NCBI RefSeq assembly: GCF_009905735.1
Contig: NZ_JAAALE010000005.1
Span: forward strand, 1-64,000
Length of the DNA: 64,000 nt
Direction: 5' to 3'
Source: Porphyrobacter sp. SLTP
Lineage (GTDB): Bacteria; Pseudomonadota; Alphaproteobacteria; Sphingomonadales; Sphingomonadaceae
Every line of letters begins with the position of its first letter. Within the stretch, counting starts at the first letter, position 1. Shown piece after piece: positions 1 to 11,247 of this stretch. The translations under genes and the position numbers were made by a program. The notes beneath the pieces are model-generated. The model had not been told where the DNA came from and ran no database searches. It saw nothing but the letters and a program-made list of their open reading frames with translations.

Positions 1-44
1 GGCCAACATACTCCCTTCCCCAAGGGGAAGGGAGTATGTTGGCC
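1..44. repeat. Perfect 21-bp inverted repeat, 2-nt loop
   Basis: Positions 1-21 and 24-44 are exact reverse complements separated by AA. The structure lies 6 bases beyond the carA stop codon. It could be the carA terminator, in which case a U-run would lie outside the window, or an intergenic palindromic repeat. Its CCCCTT/AAGGGG core resembles the palindrome found inside imuB, but the arms differ. Confidence 0.8.
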
Positions 45-50
45 ACACCA

Positions 51-1229
51 TCACAGCCCCCCGACAAACTTCTCGAACAGATAGAAGCTATCCTGCGGCC
101 CCGGCGATGCCTCGGGGTGATACTGCACCGCAAACGCCCGCTTGCCCTTGATCGCAATCCCGCAATTCGTCCCGTCGAACAGCGAGACATGAGTCTGCTC
201 GACATTCTCCGGCAGGCTCGCGGCATCCACCGCGAAGCCGTGGTTCATCGAGGTGATCTCGACGAGGCCGGTGGTCTCGCCCCAGCCTTCACCCACGCGC
301 TGCACCGGGTGGTTCGCGCCGCGATGCCCCTGGTGCATCTTGAGCGTCTTCGCACCCGCCGCCAGCGCGAGCATCTGGTGGCCGAGGCAGATGCCGAACA
401 GCGGCACATCGGCGTCGAGCAACGCCTTGATCACCGGCACGGCATATTCGCCGGTCGCCGCCGGGTCGCCGGGGCCGTTGCTCAGGAACACGCCATCAGG
501 GGCAAGCGCCATCACCTCGTCAAAGCTCGTCTTGGCGGGCACCACCGTCACCCGCGCGCCGGCCTTCACCAGATTGCGGAAGATATTGTCCTTCGCGCCG
601 TAATCGATCGCGACAACATGCGGCTTCGCATCGAACACCGCGCGGCCATAGCCCTTGCCGAGCGTCCAGTAGCCGCCCTCCCAGCCTTCCTGCGCCTCGC
701 GAGTGACGCGGATGGCGAGGTCCATGCCTTCCAGCCCTGGCCAAGCCTGCGCGCGTTCCAACAGCGCTGGGAGATCGAACTTGCCGTCCGGCGCATGGGC
801 GATGACCGCATTAGGCGCGCCGCTCTGGCGGATGCGGCGGGTGAGCGCGCGGGTATCGACGCCCGCCAGCCCGATCTTGCCGTTGCGCACCATCCAGTCG
901 GCGAATTTCTCGATAGAGCGGAAGCTCGACGGTTCGGTCACATCCTCGCGCACGATGCAGCCGACTGCGCCTTCGACCTTGCTCTCAATATCCTCGCCAT
1001 TCGCACCGACATTGCCGATATGCGGGAAGGTGAAGGTGACGATCTGCGCAGCGTAGGAGGGATCGGTCAGCACCTCCTGATAGCCGGTCATGGCGGTGTT
1101 GAAGCACACCTCGCCCACGGATGCGCCCACAGCCCCGAATCCCCGGCCCCAGACCACTGTGCCATCGGCCAAAACAAGGACTCCCGTCGCGCCAGAGGGT
1201 TGCGCGCGGAAAGATGCGGGGTCGGCCAT
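51..1229 (-). CDS. carA: Carbamoyl-phosphate synthase small (glutaminase) subunit
   Basis: This subunit hydrolyses glutamine and passes ammonia to CarB for carbamoyl phosphate, the shared precursor of arginine and pyrimidines, in the cytoplasm. The 392-residue product has the usual family length. The N-terminal CPSase_sm domain (GVLVLADGTVVWGRGFG, then FNTAMTGYQE) is followed by a class I glutamine amidotransferase domain with the nucleophile elbow GICLGHQML and the C-terminal QYHPEASPGP that carries the catalytic His and Glu. The start MADPASF was chosen because family alignment begins there; the longer upstream reading has no similarity. carB is not in the window and may lie beyond the left edge. 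Confidence 0.97.
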   Translation of the reverse strand: MADPASFRAQPSGATGVLVLADGTVVWGRGFGAVGASVGEVCFNTAMTGYQEVLTDPSYAAQIVTFTFPHIGNVGANGEDIESKVEGAVGCIVREDVTEPSSFRSIEKFADWMVRNGKIGLAGVDTRALTRRIRQSGAPNAVIAHAPDGKFDLPALLERAQAWPGLEGMDLAIRVTREAQEGWEGGYWTLGKGYGRAVFDAKPHVVAIDYGAKDNIFRNLVKAGARVTVVPAKTSFDEVMALAPDGVFLSNGPGDPAATGEYAVPVIKALLDADVPLFGICLGHQMLALAAGAKTLKMHQGHRGANHPVQRVGEGWGETTGLVEITSMNHGFAVDAASLPENVEQTHVSLFDGTNCGIAIKGKRAFAVQYHPEASPGPQDSFYLFEKFVGGL

Positions 1230-1370
1230 GGGGCGCTCCGTTTGCGGTAATGCCAGCGATGTTGCTAAGTTTCGTCCGCTAGGCGCGGTGGCGGGCCGCG
1301 TCAACCTAGGCGTGCCGCGCTAATTGCGTTAGAGGCGCGCGCCTGAGTTCAAATCCACAGGAAACACGTA

Positions 1371-1826
1371 ATGATCCGTGACGATATCAAGGCCGCCACC
1401 ATCACCGCGATGAAGGCGGGCGAAAAGGACCGCACCGCCGCGCTCCGCCAGATCAGCGCCAAGATCAAGGACCGCGACATCGAGGAGCGCACCGCAGCCT
1501 CGCCAATCACCGATGATGATGTGCTGGTGACGTCGGTGTTGCAGAAGATGGCGAAGCAGCGTCGCGAATCGATCGAGATGTATGACGCCGGCGGCCGCGA
1601 GGAACTCGCGGCGGTGGAGCGCGCCGAGCTTGCCGTGATCGAGGAATTCCTTCCGCAGATGATGAGCGAGGCTGAAACCGCCGCCGCGATCGAAGCGATC
1701 AAGGCCGAAACCGGCGCGTCCAGCATGAAGGACATGGGCACCGTCATGGCCGAGCTGAAGGCCCGCCACGGCGCGGTGCTCGATGGCAAGCTGGCGAGTT
1801 CACTGGTGAAGGCGGCGCTGAGCTGA
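1371..1826 (+). CDS. GatB/YqeY domain protein
   Basis: A 151-residue GatB/YqeY-family protein (MIRDDIKAATITAMKAGEKD at the N terminus, EEFLPQMMSEAE in the middle). The family is related to the tail of the amidotransferase subunit GatB, which contacts tRNA, but the free-standing protein has no firmly established role. It sits between carA (divergent) and dnaG, an arrangement common in alphaproteobacteria. An AGGAAA sequence precedes the ATG by about 6 bases. The 140-base gap to carA contains a short AGGCGCGCGCCT palindrome near 1331 that could be regulatory, but nothing else is clear. Confidence 0.93.
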   Translation: MIRDDIKAATITAMKAGEKDRTAALRQISAKIKDRDIEERTAASPITDDDVLVTSVLQKMAKQRRESIEMYDAGGREELAAVERAELAVIEEFLPQMMSEAETAAAIEAIKAETGASSMKDMGTVMAELKARHGAVLDGKLASSLVKAALS

Positions 1827-1839
1827 AATCTCTCTTTCC

Positions 1840-1914
1840 CCGTTCGTGTCGAGCGAAGTCGAGACATCCCTGTCCGTTCAATGGTGGCCTCTCGACTTCG
1901 CCCGAAGCGAACGG
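1840..1914. repeat. REP-like palindromic element, full copy
   Basis: An imperfect inverted repeat begins CCGTTCGTGTCGAGCGAAGT and ends with CGAAGCGAACGG. The inner arms GCGAAGTCGAGA and TCTCGACTTCGC are complementary. A second full copy lies at 56747-56814 and a half copy at 2235-2262, so it is a dispersed element of this genome. Here it separates the yqeY and GIY-YIG genes. Confidence 0.85.
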
Positions 1915-1927
1915 CTATGTTTGAGCC

Positions 1928-2278
1928 ATGGCCTTTTGGTGCTACATATTGCGCTGTTCTGACGGCAAATATTACACCGGGCACACCGATAACCTAGAGC
2001 GCCGTATCGCCGAGCATCAGCATGGCGGCTATTGCGACTTTACCTCGAAGCGCCTGCCAATCACGCTGTTCTGGGCGCAGGACTTCCCTTCGCGCTACGA
2101 GGCACTCCAGAGCGAGTTGACCGTGAAGAAGTGGTCACGCGCAAAGAAGGAGGCGCTCGCCCGGTCAGATTGGCAGGCGCTGTCTCACTTCGCCAAGCCG
2201 CCCTCTGAACGATCCACAGGTGATCCACCGATAGGTGTCTCGACTTCGCTCGACACGAACGGAGCGGGAGAGCAGTAG
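1928..2278 (+). CDS. GIY-YIG domain nuclease-like protein
   Basis: A 116-residue single-domain GIY-YIG protein of the UvrC N-terminal/YhbQ type. The N terminus FWCYILRCSDGKYYTGHTD contains the diagnostic Y and YTG (YIG-equivalent) motifs, followed by LERRIAEHQ with the conserved Arg, and a Glu in YEALQSELTVK. The family cleaves DNA or is of unknown substrate; no partner is evident. The last ~15 residues (from GVSTSLDTNGAG) are encoded by a half copy of the palindromic repeat that stands complete just upstream, so the C terminus is repeat-derived. It ends 6 bases before dnaG. Confidence 0.88.
   Translation: MAFWCYILRCSDGKYYTGHTDNLERRIAEHQHGGYCDFTSKRLPITLFWAQDFPSRYEALQSELTVKKWSRAKKEALARSDWQALSHFAKPPSERSTGDPPIGVSTSLDTNGAGEQ
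2235..2262. repeat. Half copy of the REP-like element inside a coding 3' end
   Basis: GTGTCTCGACTTCGCTCGAC and the following bases are the reverse complement of the left arm of the 1840-1914 element. The segment is translated as the tail of the GIY-YIG gene. Confidence 0.85.
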
Positions 2279-2284
2279 GCTAGC

Positions 2285-4144
2285 ATGGCCATAACCCCGC
2301 AATGGAAGGACGAGCTGCGTGCGCGGATCACGCTCTCGACGCTTGTCCAGCGGACGGTCAAGCTGACCCGCGCGGGACGCGAGTGGAAGGGGTGCTGCCC
2401 GTTCCATGAGGAAAAGACGCCGAGCTTCTATGTCAACGACCAGAAGCAGTTCTACCACTGCTTCGGCTGCGGGGCGCATGGCGATGCGATCAGCTGGATG
2501 GTGGACCAGCAGGGTCTGCAATTCATGGACGCGGTCAAGGAACTGGCGAGCATGGCCGGGATGGAAGTCCCCGCCCCCGATCCGGTCATGGCGAAGAAGG
2601 CCGAAGCCCGCGCCAGCCTGATCGACGTCACCGAGGCGGCGCAGCGCTTCTTTGTCGAGAGCCTGTCAGGCCCCTCTGGCGGCGCGGCGCGGGATTATCT
2701 GCAACGGCGCGGGTTCTCGGCGCAGGTCATGGCCGAATTCGGCTTCGGTTGGGCCCCTGACGAGCGACAGGCGCTGCCCAAGGCGCTCTCGCAATTCGGT
2801 GAAGATATGCTCGAAGGCGCGGGGATGCGCGCCGCCAATGAACAGGGCGAGCGCTATGATCGCTTCCGGGGCCGCGTCATGCTGCCGATCCAGGACGCGC
2901 GCGGGCGGGTGATCGCCTTCGGGGGGCGCATTCTCGACAAGCGCGACGGGGTCGCGAAGTATCTCAACTCGCCCGACACTGACCTCTTCGACAAGGGCCG
3001 CACGCTCTACAATCTCCACCGCGCCGCGCCTGCCGCGCGCCAGAGCGGGCGGGTGGTCGTGGTCGAAGGCTATATGGACGTCATCGCGCTCGCCAATGCC
3101 GGGATTGCCGACGCAGTCGCCCCGCTCGGCACGGCGCTGACCGAGATGCAGTTGGAACTGCTGTGGCGCATGGTCGAGGTGCCGGTGCTGTGCTTCGACG
3201 GCGACGCGGCGGGGCAAAGAGCAGCAATGCGAGCAATTACCCGCGCCCTGCCCCTGCTCGCGCCGATGCGCTCACTCAGCATCGTGCACCTGCCTGCCGG
3301 GCTCGATCCCGATGATCTGATCAAGGCGCAAGGCAAGGCGGCGATGGAACGGCTGCTCGGCAGCCCTGCCAGCCTGATCGAAACGCTCTGGGAGTTTGAA
3401 CGCGACGCCCAGCCCCTCACCACGCCCGAAGCCAAGGCCGGATTGAAGGCGCGGCTAATGGCGCATGTCGACACCATCGCCGATCCCGAGATCAAGGGGC
3501 TCTATCGCCGGGAACTCTCCGACCGCTTCTCAGCTTTCGCTTATCCGCCCCGCCCGCCGAAGCCCGCGTTTCAGCCCGGTCAGCGTGGACCATGGAAGGG
3601 CGGCCCGCCACAACCGCAAGGCCTGTCCGACGGCGCGCGCGCACAGCTTTCGGGGATGATGGCGGGCGGTCAGCAGCAGGGCCTGCTCAGCGCGGTTTTG
3701 GCAGGCTTCGTGCGCCATCCCGACCAGATTGCGCGCCATGCCGAAGCGCTTTCGGTCCTGGCGCGGGCCAACCCCAAAGCCGCCGCTTTGATCGAATCGC
3801 TGTTCGAACTTGCAGAAACGCTTGATTCGCGAGCCGCAACCGCCATATGCAACGCGCAAGGCCAACCTGCCCCGCCGGCAGATATCCGCTACGCCTTTCT
3901 TGATGAAGGCAACGATCCCGGCGCTGCGTGTGAGGAACTGGCTGAAGCTGTGTCGCTGCTGGTCGAAAGGCCGGCGCTGGAGGCTGCGCTTGCGGCCACC
4001 ATTGCTCGTTTCGAAAGCGATCCGGAAGGGTCGTTTGCGGAACAGACCCGCCTGCGCGCGCAGCTCATGGCAGTAGAAGAACGCCTCAAGGCCTTCGGGC
4101 GCCGCAAAGCGGGCGCTACGGCCACGGGTGACGATACCGCTTAA
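2285..4144 (+). CDS. dnaG: DNA primase
   Basis: DnaG synthesises RNA primers at the replication fork. The 619-residue protein has the N-terminal CHC2 zinc ribbon (CPFH at residues 38-41, CFGC at 59-62), a catalytic core, and a TOPRIM fold with VVVVEGYMDVIAL (the conserved Glu) and CFDGDAAGQ (the DxD-type metal site). A Pro/Gly-rich linker near residues 420-445 leads to the C-terminal helicase-binding region. It follows the GIY-YIG gene by 6 bases and precedes rpoD by about 70 bases, the classical dnaG-rpoD macromolecular-synthesis arrangement; rpsU is not present. Confidence 0.98.
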   Translation: MAITPQWKDELRARITLSTLVQRTVKLTRAGREWKGCCPFHEEKTPSFYVNDQKQFYHCFGCGAHGDAISWMVDQQGLQFMDAVKELASMAGMEVPAPDPVMAKKAEARASLIDVTEAAQRFFVESLSGPSGGAARDYLQRRGFSAQVMAEFGFGWAPDERQALPKALSQFGEDMLEGAGMRAANEQGERYDRFRGRVMLPIQDARGRVIAFGGRILDKRDGVAKYLNSPDTDLFDKGRTLYNLHRAAPAARQSGRVVVVEGYMDVIALANAGIADAVAPLGTALTEMQLELLWRMVEVPVLCFDGDAAGQRAAMRAITRALPLLAPMRSLSIVHLPAGLDPDDLIKAQGKAAMERLLGSPASLIETLWEFERDAQPLTTPEAKAGLKARLMAHVDTIADPEIKGLYRRELSDRFSAFAYPPRPPKPAFQPGQRGPWKGGPPQPQGLSDGARAQLSGMMAGGQQQGLLSAVLAGFVRHPDQIARHAEALSVLARANPKAAALIESLFELAETLDSRAATAICNAQGQPAPPADIRYAFLDEGNDPGAACEELAEAVSLLVERPALEAALAATIARFESDPEGSFAEQTRLRAQLMAVEERLKAFGRRKAGATATGDDTA

Positions 4145-4217
4145 GCGGCGGATATGGGATTAATTGGCGGCCCCGCGCATCTCGCGGACCGCCCGGCAAC
4201 GGATAGACACGAAAAAT

Positions 4218-6245
<2,028 letters not shown>

Positions 6246-6256
6246 CGATAGGAAGG

Positions 6257-6277
6257 CCCCGCTTCGGCGGGGTTTTT
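6257..6277 (+). terminator. Rho-independent terminator of rpoD
   Basis: CCCCGC-TTCG-GCGGGG stem with a UUCG tetraloop followed by five T, 11 bases after the rpoD stop. Confidence 0.92.
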
Positions 6278-6353
6278 CACAGCGTCGAACCGCCGGTCGA
6301 AAAGCTTTGGCGCAGGGGTAGAGAATCCTCGCCTATGCGACTATGTGGACGCC

Positions 6354-6829
6354 ATGCGCATCGCCATCGCCTCCGACCACGCAGCCGTGGAGCTGAAAGC
6401 CGAACTCGCCGAGTGGCTCATCGAAGAGGGCCACGACGTCGCCGACCTCGGCCCTGAGCCGGGGGTGAGCGTCGATTACCCCGATTACGGCTATCGCCTC
6501 GCGGAGATCATCGCTGAGGGCACGGTCGAATTCGGCGTGGCCCTGTGCGGCAGCGGGATCGGCATCTCGATCAGCGTCAACCGCCACCCGCAGGTGCGCT
6601 GCGCCTTGGTGAGCGAGCCCCTCTCCGCCGCCCTCGCCCGTGAACATAATGACGCCAATTGCATCGCTATGGGCGCGCGTCTCGTAGGGATTGAGATGGC
6701 CAAATCCTGCATCGCCACTTTCCTTGATACCGAATTCGCCGATGCCGGCGATCCGGCCGGACGCCACCAGCGCCGTGTCGGCAAGCTCGGCCAGCCCCCG
6801 TTTCAGCCTGATCATATCGAGACCCACCA

Positions 6830-6833
<4 letters not shown>
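6354..6833 (+). CDS. rpiB: Ribose 5-phosphate isomerase B
   Basis: Interconverts ribose 5-phosphate and ribulose 5-phosphate. The 159-residue LacA/RpiB-family protein begins [15 protein letters not shown], with the phosphate/substrate motif [14 protein letters not shown] (active-site Cys) and [13 protein letters not shown]. The ATG at 6354 is preferred; a GTG three codons upstream is possible. Its stop overlaps the glyA start (ATGA), indicating translational coupling. The rpiB-glyA-nrdR order is typical of alphaproteobacteria. Confidence 0.95.
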
Positions 6834-8155
<1,322 letters not shown>

Positions 8156-8168
8156 GGAGGCCTCTGCC

Positions 8169-8390
8169 ATGAATGATCAGGATCCGCGCCAAGGCCCCGA
8201 TTGGGTTGAAGATGTGAAAACCGAAGTGACCGGCATGGCCAAGGAGGGGATCAACCACCCCTCGACCGGCCCTGTCCTGACCGGAGCGGCGATTGGCGCA
8301 GTGGCGGGTCTGGTGCTGCCGATCGTGTCATGGCCGGTGGGCTTGCTCGCAGGTGCTGGCTTCGCGCTCTATCAGAGAATCAAGAAATAA
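8169..8390 (+). CDS. Small hydrophobic membrane protein, unknown
   Basis: A 73-residue protein with a polar N-terminal half (MNDQDPRQGPDWVEDVKTEV) and one or two glycine/alanine-rich membrane segments from about residue 38 (GAAIGAVAGLVLPIVSWPVG) to a basic end (YQRIKK). A strong GAGGAGG site precedes the ATG. No family recognised. It lies between glyA and nrdR with 13- and 8-base gaps. Confidence 0.75.
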   Translation: MNDQDPRQGPDWVEDVKTEVTGMAKEGINHPSTGPVLTGAAIGAVAGLVLPIVSWPVGLLAGAGFALYQRIKK

Positions 8391-8398
8391 CCCTCTGA

Positions 8399-8875
8399 AT
8401 GCGCTGCCCCTTTTGTGCTCATGATGATACCCAGGTAAAAGACAGCCGCCCGACCGAGGACAATGCCTCGATCCGGCGGCGTCGCCAGTGCTCGTCCTGC
8501 GGGGCGCGCTTTACCACCTTTGAACGTGTGCAATTGCGCGAGGTCGTGGTCGTCAAGTCCGGGGGCCATGGCGAAGCGTCGCGGCGTGAGCCGTTTGATC
8601 GGTCCAAGCTGGAACATTCGGTCGCGCTCGCCTGCCGTAAGCGCGGGATTGATCAGGAACGGCTCGATCAGCTGATCTCGGGTATCCAGCGACAGGTCGA
8701 AACCTCGGGCGAGGCAGAAGTGCCCTCCTCGCATATTGGCGAGCTGGTGATGGAAGGCCTGCGCCAGATCGATTCCGTCGCCTATATCCGCTTCGCGAGT
8801 GTCTACCGCGATTTCTCCGAGGCGCGGGACTTTGAGGAATTCGCCAGCACCGTCCAGCAAGCCGCGAAAGAATAG
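8399..8875 (+). CDS. nrdR: Transcriptional repressor NrdR
   Basis: NrdR represses ribonucleotide reductase genes by sensing ATP/dATP and binding NrdR boxes. The 158-residue protein has an N-terminal zinc ribbon (CPFC at residues 3-6 and CSSC at 31-34) with SIRRRRQC, then an ATP-cone domain ([10 protein letters not shown] to [11 protein letters not shown]). Length and domain order are typical. It is the last gene of the rpiB-glyA-nrdR group and is followed after 7 bases by trmJ. Confidence 0.97.
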   Translation: MRCPFCAHDDTQVKDSRPTEDNASIRRRRQCSSCGARFTTFERVQLREVVVVKSGGHGEASRREPFDRSKLEHSVALACRKRGIDQERLDQLISGIQRQVETSGEAEVPSSHIGELVMEGLRQIDSVAYIRFASVYRDFSEARDFEEFASTVQQAAKE

Positions 8876-8882
8876 GCAGAAA

Positions 8883-9629
8883 ATGGCCGAACTCAACAAG
8901 CCGGTGATCGTGCTCGTGCGTCCACAGCTGGGCGAGAATATCGGCAAGGCGGCGCGCGCGATGCTCAATTTCGGGCTGACCGAGCTGCGGCTGGTCTCCC
9001 CCCGCGATGGCTGGCCCAACCCTTCGGCAGGGCCTGCGGCGTCGGGCGCGGATATCGTGCTGGAACAGGCCAAGGTTTACGCCACGACGGCCGAAGCGGT
9101 TGCTGACTGCGCGCATGTTCACGCCACCACCGTGCGCAAGCGCGGCGTGACCAAGCCGGTGATCGGCGCAGATGAGGCCGGACGGCTGGTCCATACACAG
9201 GCAGGTCGGCACGCGATCATCTTTGGCCCCGAACGCTCCGGTCTTGAGACCGAAGATGTGGCGCTGGCCCGCAATATCCTGACGATTCCGATCAATCCCG
9301 AGTTCGGCTCGCTCAATCTCGCGCAGGCGGTGATTCTGGTCGCTTACGAATGGTCGCGCGCTGGACGTGAGATGGCGGGGGTTGATCCGGTGCTGGTGCA
9401 GCCGACGGTCGAGGAGATCCTGCCCCCCGCGCCGCAGGAAGAGCTTGAGGGTCTGATCGCCCATTTCGAAGCGCTGCTGGCCCCTCGCGGCTATTTCCGC
9501 CCCGAGGGCCGCGCCGAGACGAACCGCCGCACCTTGCGCGGCGTGCTCACCAAGCCGGGCTGGAACCATCTCGAAGTGCGCACCCTGCGGGGCGTTCTGA
9601 CCACAATCGAGCGTGGACGGATCGAGTAA
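8883..9629 (+). CDS. trmJ: tRNA (cytidine/uridine-2'-O-)-methyltransferase TrmJ-like
   Basis: A SPOUT-class methyltransferase that modifies the ribose at position 32 of the tRNA anticodon loop. In the 248-residue product, VIVLVRPQLGENIGKAARAM carries the N-terminal Asn/Gly motif, and the knot motifs IIFGPERSGLETEDV and INPEFGSLNLAQAV are present. The start MAELNK at 8883 is 7 bases after nrdR. A small relative in the SpoU/TrmH family is the alternative; the knot motifs favour TrmJ. Confidence 0.9.
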   Translation: MAELNKPVIVLVRPQLGENIGKAARAMLNFGLTELRLVSPRDGWPNPSAGPAASGADIVLEQAKVYATTAEAVADCAHVHATTVRKRGVTKPVIGADEAGRLVHTQAGRHAIIFGPERSGLETEDVALARNILTIPINPEFGSLNLAQAVILVAYEWSRAGREMAGVDPVLVQPTVEEILPPAPQEELEGLIAHFEALLAPRGYFRPEGRAETNRRTLRGVLTKPGWNHLEVRTLRGVLTTIERGRIE

Positions 9630-9711
9630 CGTCGTTCGTCGAACGGAGTTGGACACTGGCCCGTCAGCCGTTAGCTCTACGGCACCCCGCCCCAACCAAG
9701 TGAGATTGCTG

Positions 9712-9999
9712 ATGATTCCCCTGCGCCGCTTCCTGCTGGCCTGTGCCGGCAGCCTGCTGCTTTTGCCCTTTGCCGCAGCCGCTCAATCCGACGAACAAGC
9801 CAGCGAAACCCCGCCCGCCGCGGAAACACCCGCACCCAAGCCGGATAGCGAACCAGCCAAGGACAACAGCGCCGAGGAAGGCACCGCCGAGGAAAACAAG
9901 CGCGTGTGCAAGTCCGTCCGGGCCGACCCGTCGAGCCGCCGCAAGACCCGCGTCTGCCGCACCATGGAAGAATGGCGGGGATTGAACGTGCCGACCTGA
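9712..9999 (+). CDS. Small secreted protein, unknown
   Basis: A 95-residue protein with a clear Sec signal peptide (RRFLLACAGSLLLLPFAAAA, cleavage likely after AAAQS near residue 22). A Pro/Ala/Glu-rich low-complexity spacer leads to a basic C terminus with two Cys (RVCKSVRADPSS and RVCRTMEEWR). The C-terminal motif occurs in many short sphingomonad periplasmic proteins of unknown role. It stands alone between trmJ and rpsD. Confidence 0.75.
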   Translation: MIPLRRFLLACAGSLLLLPFAAAAQSDEQASETPPAAETPAPKPDSEPAKDNSAEEGTAEENKRVCKSVRADPSSRRKTRVCRTMEEWRGLNVPT

Positions 10000-10033
10000 T
10001 CGGACTCCACCGACATTGCGGCACGCGCAACGC

Positions 10034-10061
10034 TTGACCTACGCGGTCATCCTGCTATGCG
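10034..10061 (+). promoter_or_regulatory. Candidate sigma-70 promoter for rpsD
   Basis: TTGACC at 10034 and TATGCG at 10056, 16 bases apart, about 125 bases before rpsD. The same CTTGACC hexamer occurs before tRNA-Glu and ilvB. Prediction only. Confidence 0.5.
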
Positions 10062-10188
10062 CGCGCCTTCGCAAATGGGCCCTGCACCCCGGTGAAGCAG
10101 TGGCCGCAACAGAACTTTGTTCTGGTGGAGCGATGCCGGGTTTGATGGCTGCCCAATGGGGGCGGCCCAGCAATTTGAAGGAAGACGT

Positions 10189-10803
10189 ATGTCGAAGCGC
10201 AAAAGCGCCAAGTACAAGCTTGACCGCCGGATGGGCGAAAACATCTGGGGTCGCCCGAATTCCCCGGTGAACAAGCGGTCCTACGGCCCCGGCCAGCACG
10301 GTCAGCGTCGCAAGGGCAAGATGAGCGATTATGGCCTCCAGCTGCGCGCCAAGCAAAAGCTGAAGGGCTATTACGGCGACGTCACCGAAAAGCAGTTCAA
10401 GCGCACCTATGCCGAAGCTTCGCGCATGAAGGGCGATACCAGCCAGAACCTGATCGGCCTGCTCGAGCAGCGCCTCGACATGGTGGTGTACCGCGCCAAG
10501 TTCGCGCCGACCATCTTCTCGGCCCGTCAGATTGTCAGCCACGGTCACATCTATGTGAACGGTGTGAAGTGCAACATCGCTTCGCGCCGCGTGATGATCG
10601 GCGACGTTGTCAGCCTCGGCAGCAAGGCCAAGGAAATGGCGCTCGTGATCGAAGCCCAGGGTCTCGCCGAGCGTGACATTCCCGATTACGTCCAGCCCGA
10701 TGGCAACGACAAGATCACCTTCACCCGCGTGCCGAAGCTCGACGAAGTGCCCTACCCGGTCACGATGGAGCCAAACCTGGTGGTGGAATTCTACTCGCGC
10801 TGA
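10189..10803 (+). CDS. rpsD: 30S ribosomal protein S4
   Basis: S4 is a primary 16S rRNA binder in small-subunit assembly. The 204-residue protein begins [20 protein letters not shown], has [20 protein letters not shown] and a central S4 RNA-binding domain ([19 protein letters not shown], then [14 protein letters not shown]). GAAGGAAG precedes the ATG. It is monocistronic, which is usual in alphaproteobacteria, and ends at a strong terminator. Confidence 0.99.
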   Translation: MSKRKSAKYKLDRRMGENIWGRPNSPVNKRSYGPGQHGQRRKGKMSDYGLQLRAKQKLKGYYGDVTEKQFKRTYAEASRMKGDTSQNLIGLLEQRLDMVVYRAKFAPTIFSARQIVSHGHIYVNGVKCNIASRRVMIGDVVSLGSKAKEMALVIEAQGLAERDIPDYVQPDGNDKITFTRVPKLDEVPYPVTMEPNLVVEFYSR

Positions 10804-10831
10804 TCCTTCGGACAGCGATGCATACAAAAAA

Positions 10832-10858
10832 GGGCGGCCTTGCGGGGCCGCCCTTTTT
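10832..10858. terminator. Bidirectional Rho-independent terminator
   Basis: GGGCGGCC/GGCCGCCC 8-bp stem with a 6-base loop, flanked by A6 on the left and T5 on the right. It can end rpsD on the plus strand and the chorismate mutase gene on the minus strand. Confidence 0.92.
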
Positions 10859-10882
10859 CGTTGCACGCTTGGGGAACCGGGG

Positions 10883-11194
10883 TCAGTCCCTGATCCGGTC
10901 CCATTCGCCGAATTCATAGGCGATCGAGCCTTCGACGAGGCGCTCCCAGATATCGCCCACGACGTCCGCAGGAATGCCGTGGGCCTCGGCCTCGGCCACA
11001 GCGGCGGCGATCACGCTGGCCTTGCGGGCTTCGTCACGCACCGCGTCGCGGGTCGGCTTGATCCGGGCAGCGGCACGCATGTAGCCAAAGCGCTTGGCGA
11101 GCAGTGCGACCAGCTCGGCATCGAGCGCATCGACCCCGGCGCGGACTTCGGGCATCGTTGTGCAATCTTCAGGGTTCAGGGGACAATCGGTCAT
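10883..11194 (-). CDS. Chorismate mutase (AroQ type)
   Basis: A 103-residue all-helical CM_2 domain that rearranges chorismate to prephenate for Phe/Tyr synthesis. Visible features are RAGVDALDAELVALLAKRFG with the conserved Arg and Leu positions, the AARIKP substrate-Lys segment, and IWERLVEGSIAYE near the end. It is a stand-alone enzyme, not fused to prephenate dehydratase. It lies 53 bases downstream of the S9 peptidase gene. Confidence 0.92.
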   Translation of the reverse strand: MTDCPLNPEDCTTMPEVRAGVDALDAELVALLAKRFGYMRAAARIKPTRDAVRDEARKASVIAAAVAEAEAHGIPADVVGDIWERLVEGSIAYEFGEWDRIRD

Positions 11195-11247
11195 GGCCAG
11201 CGCCCTAGGCGGTCAAACCGCCTCTTGTCGAGGGGCTTCCCCACCCA

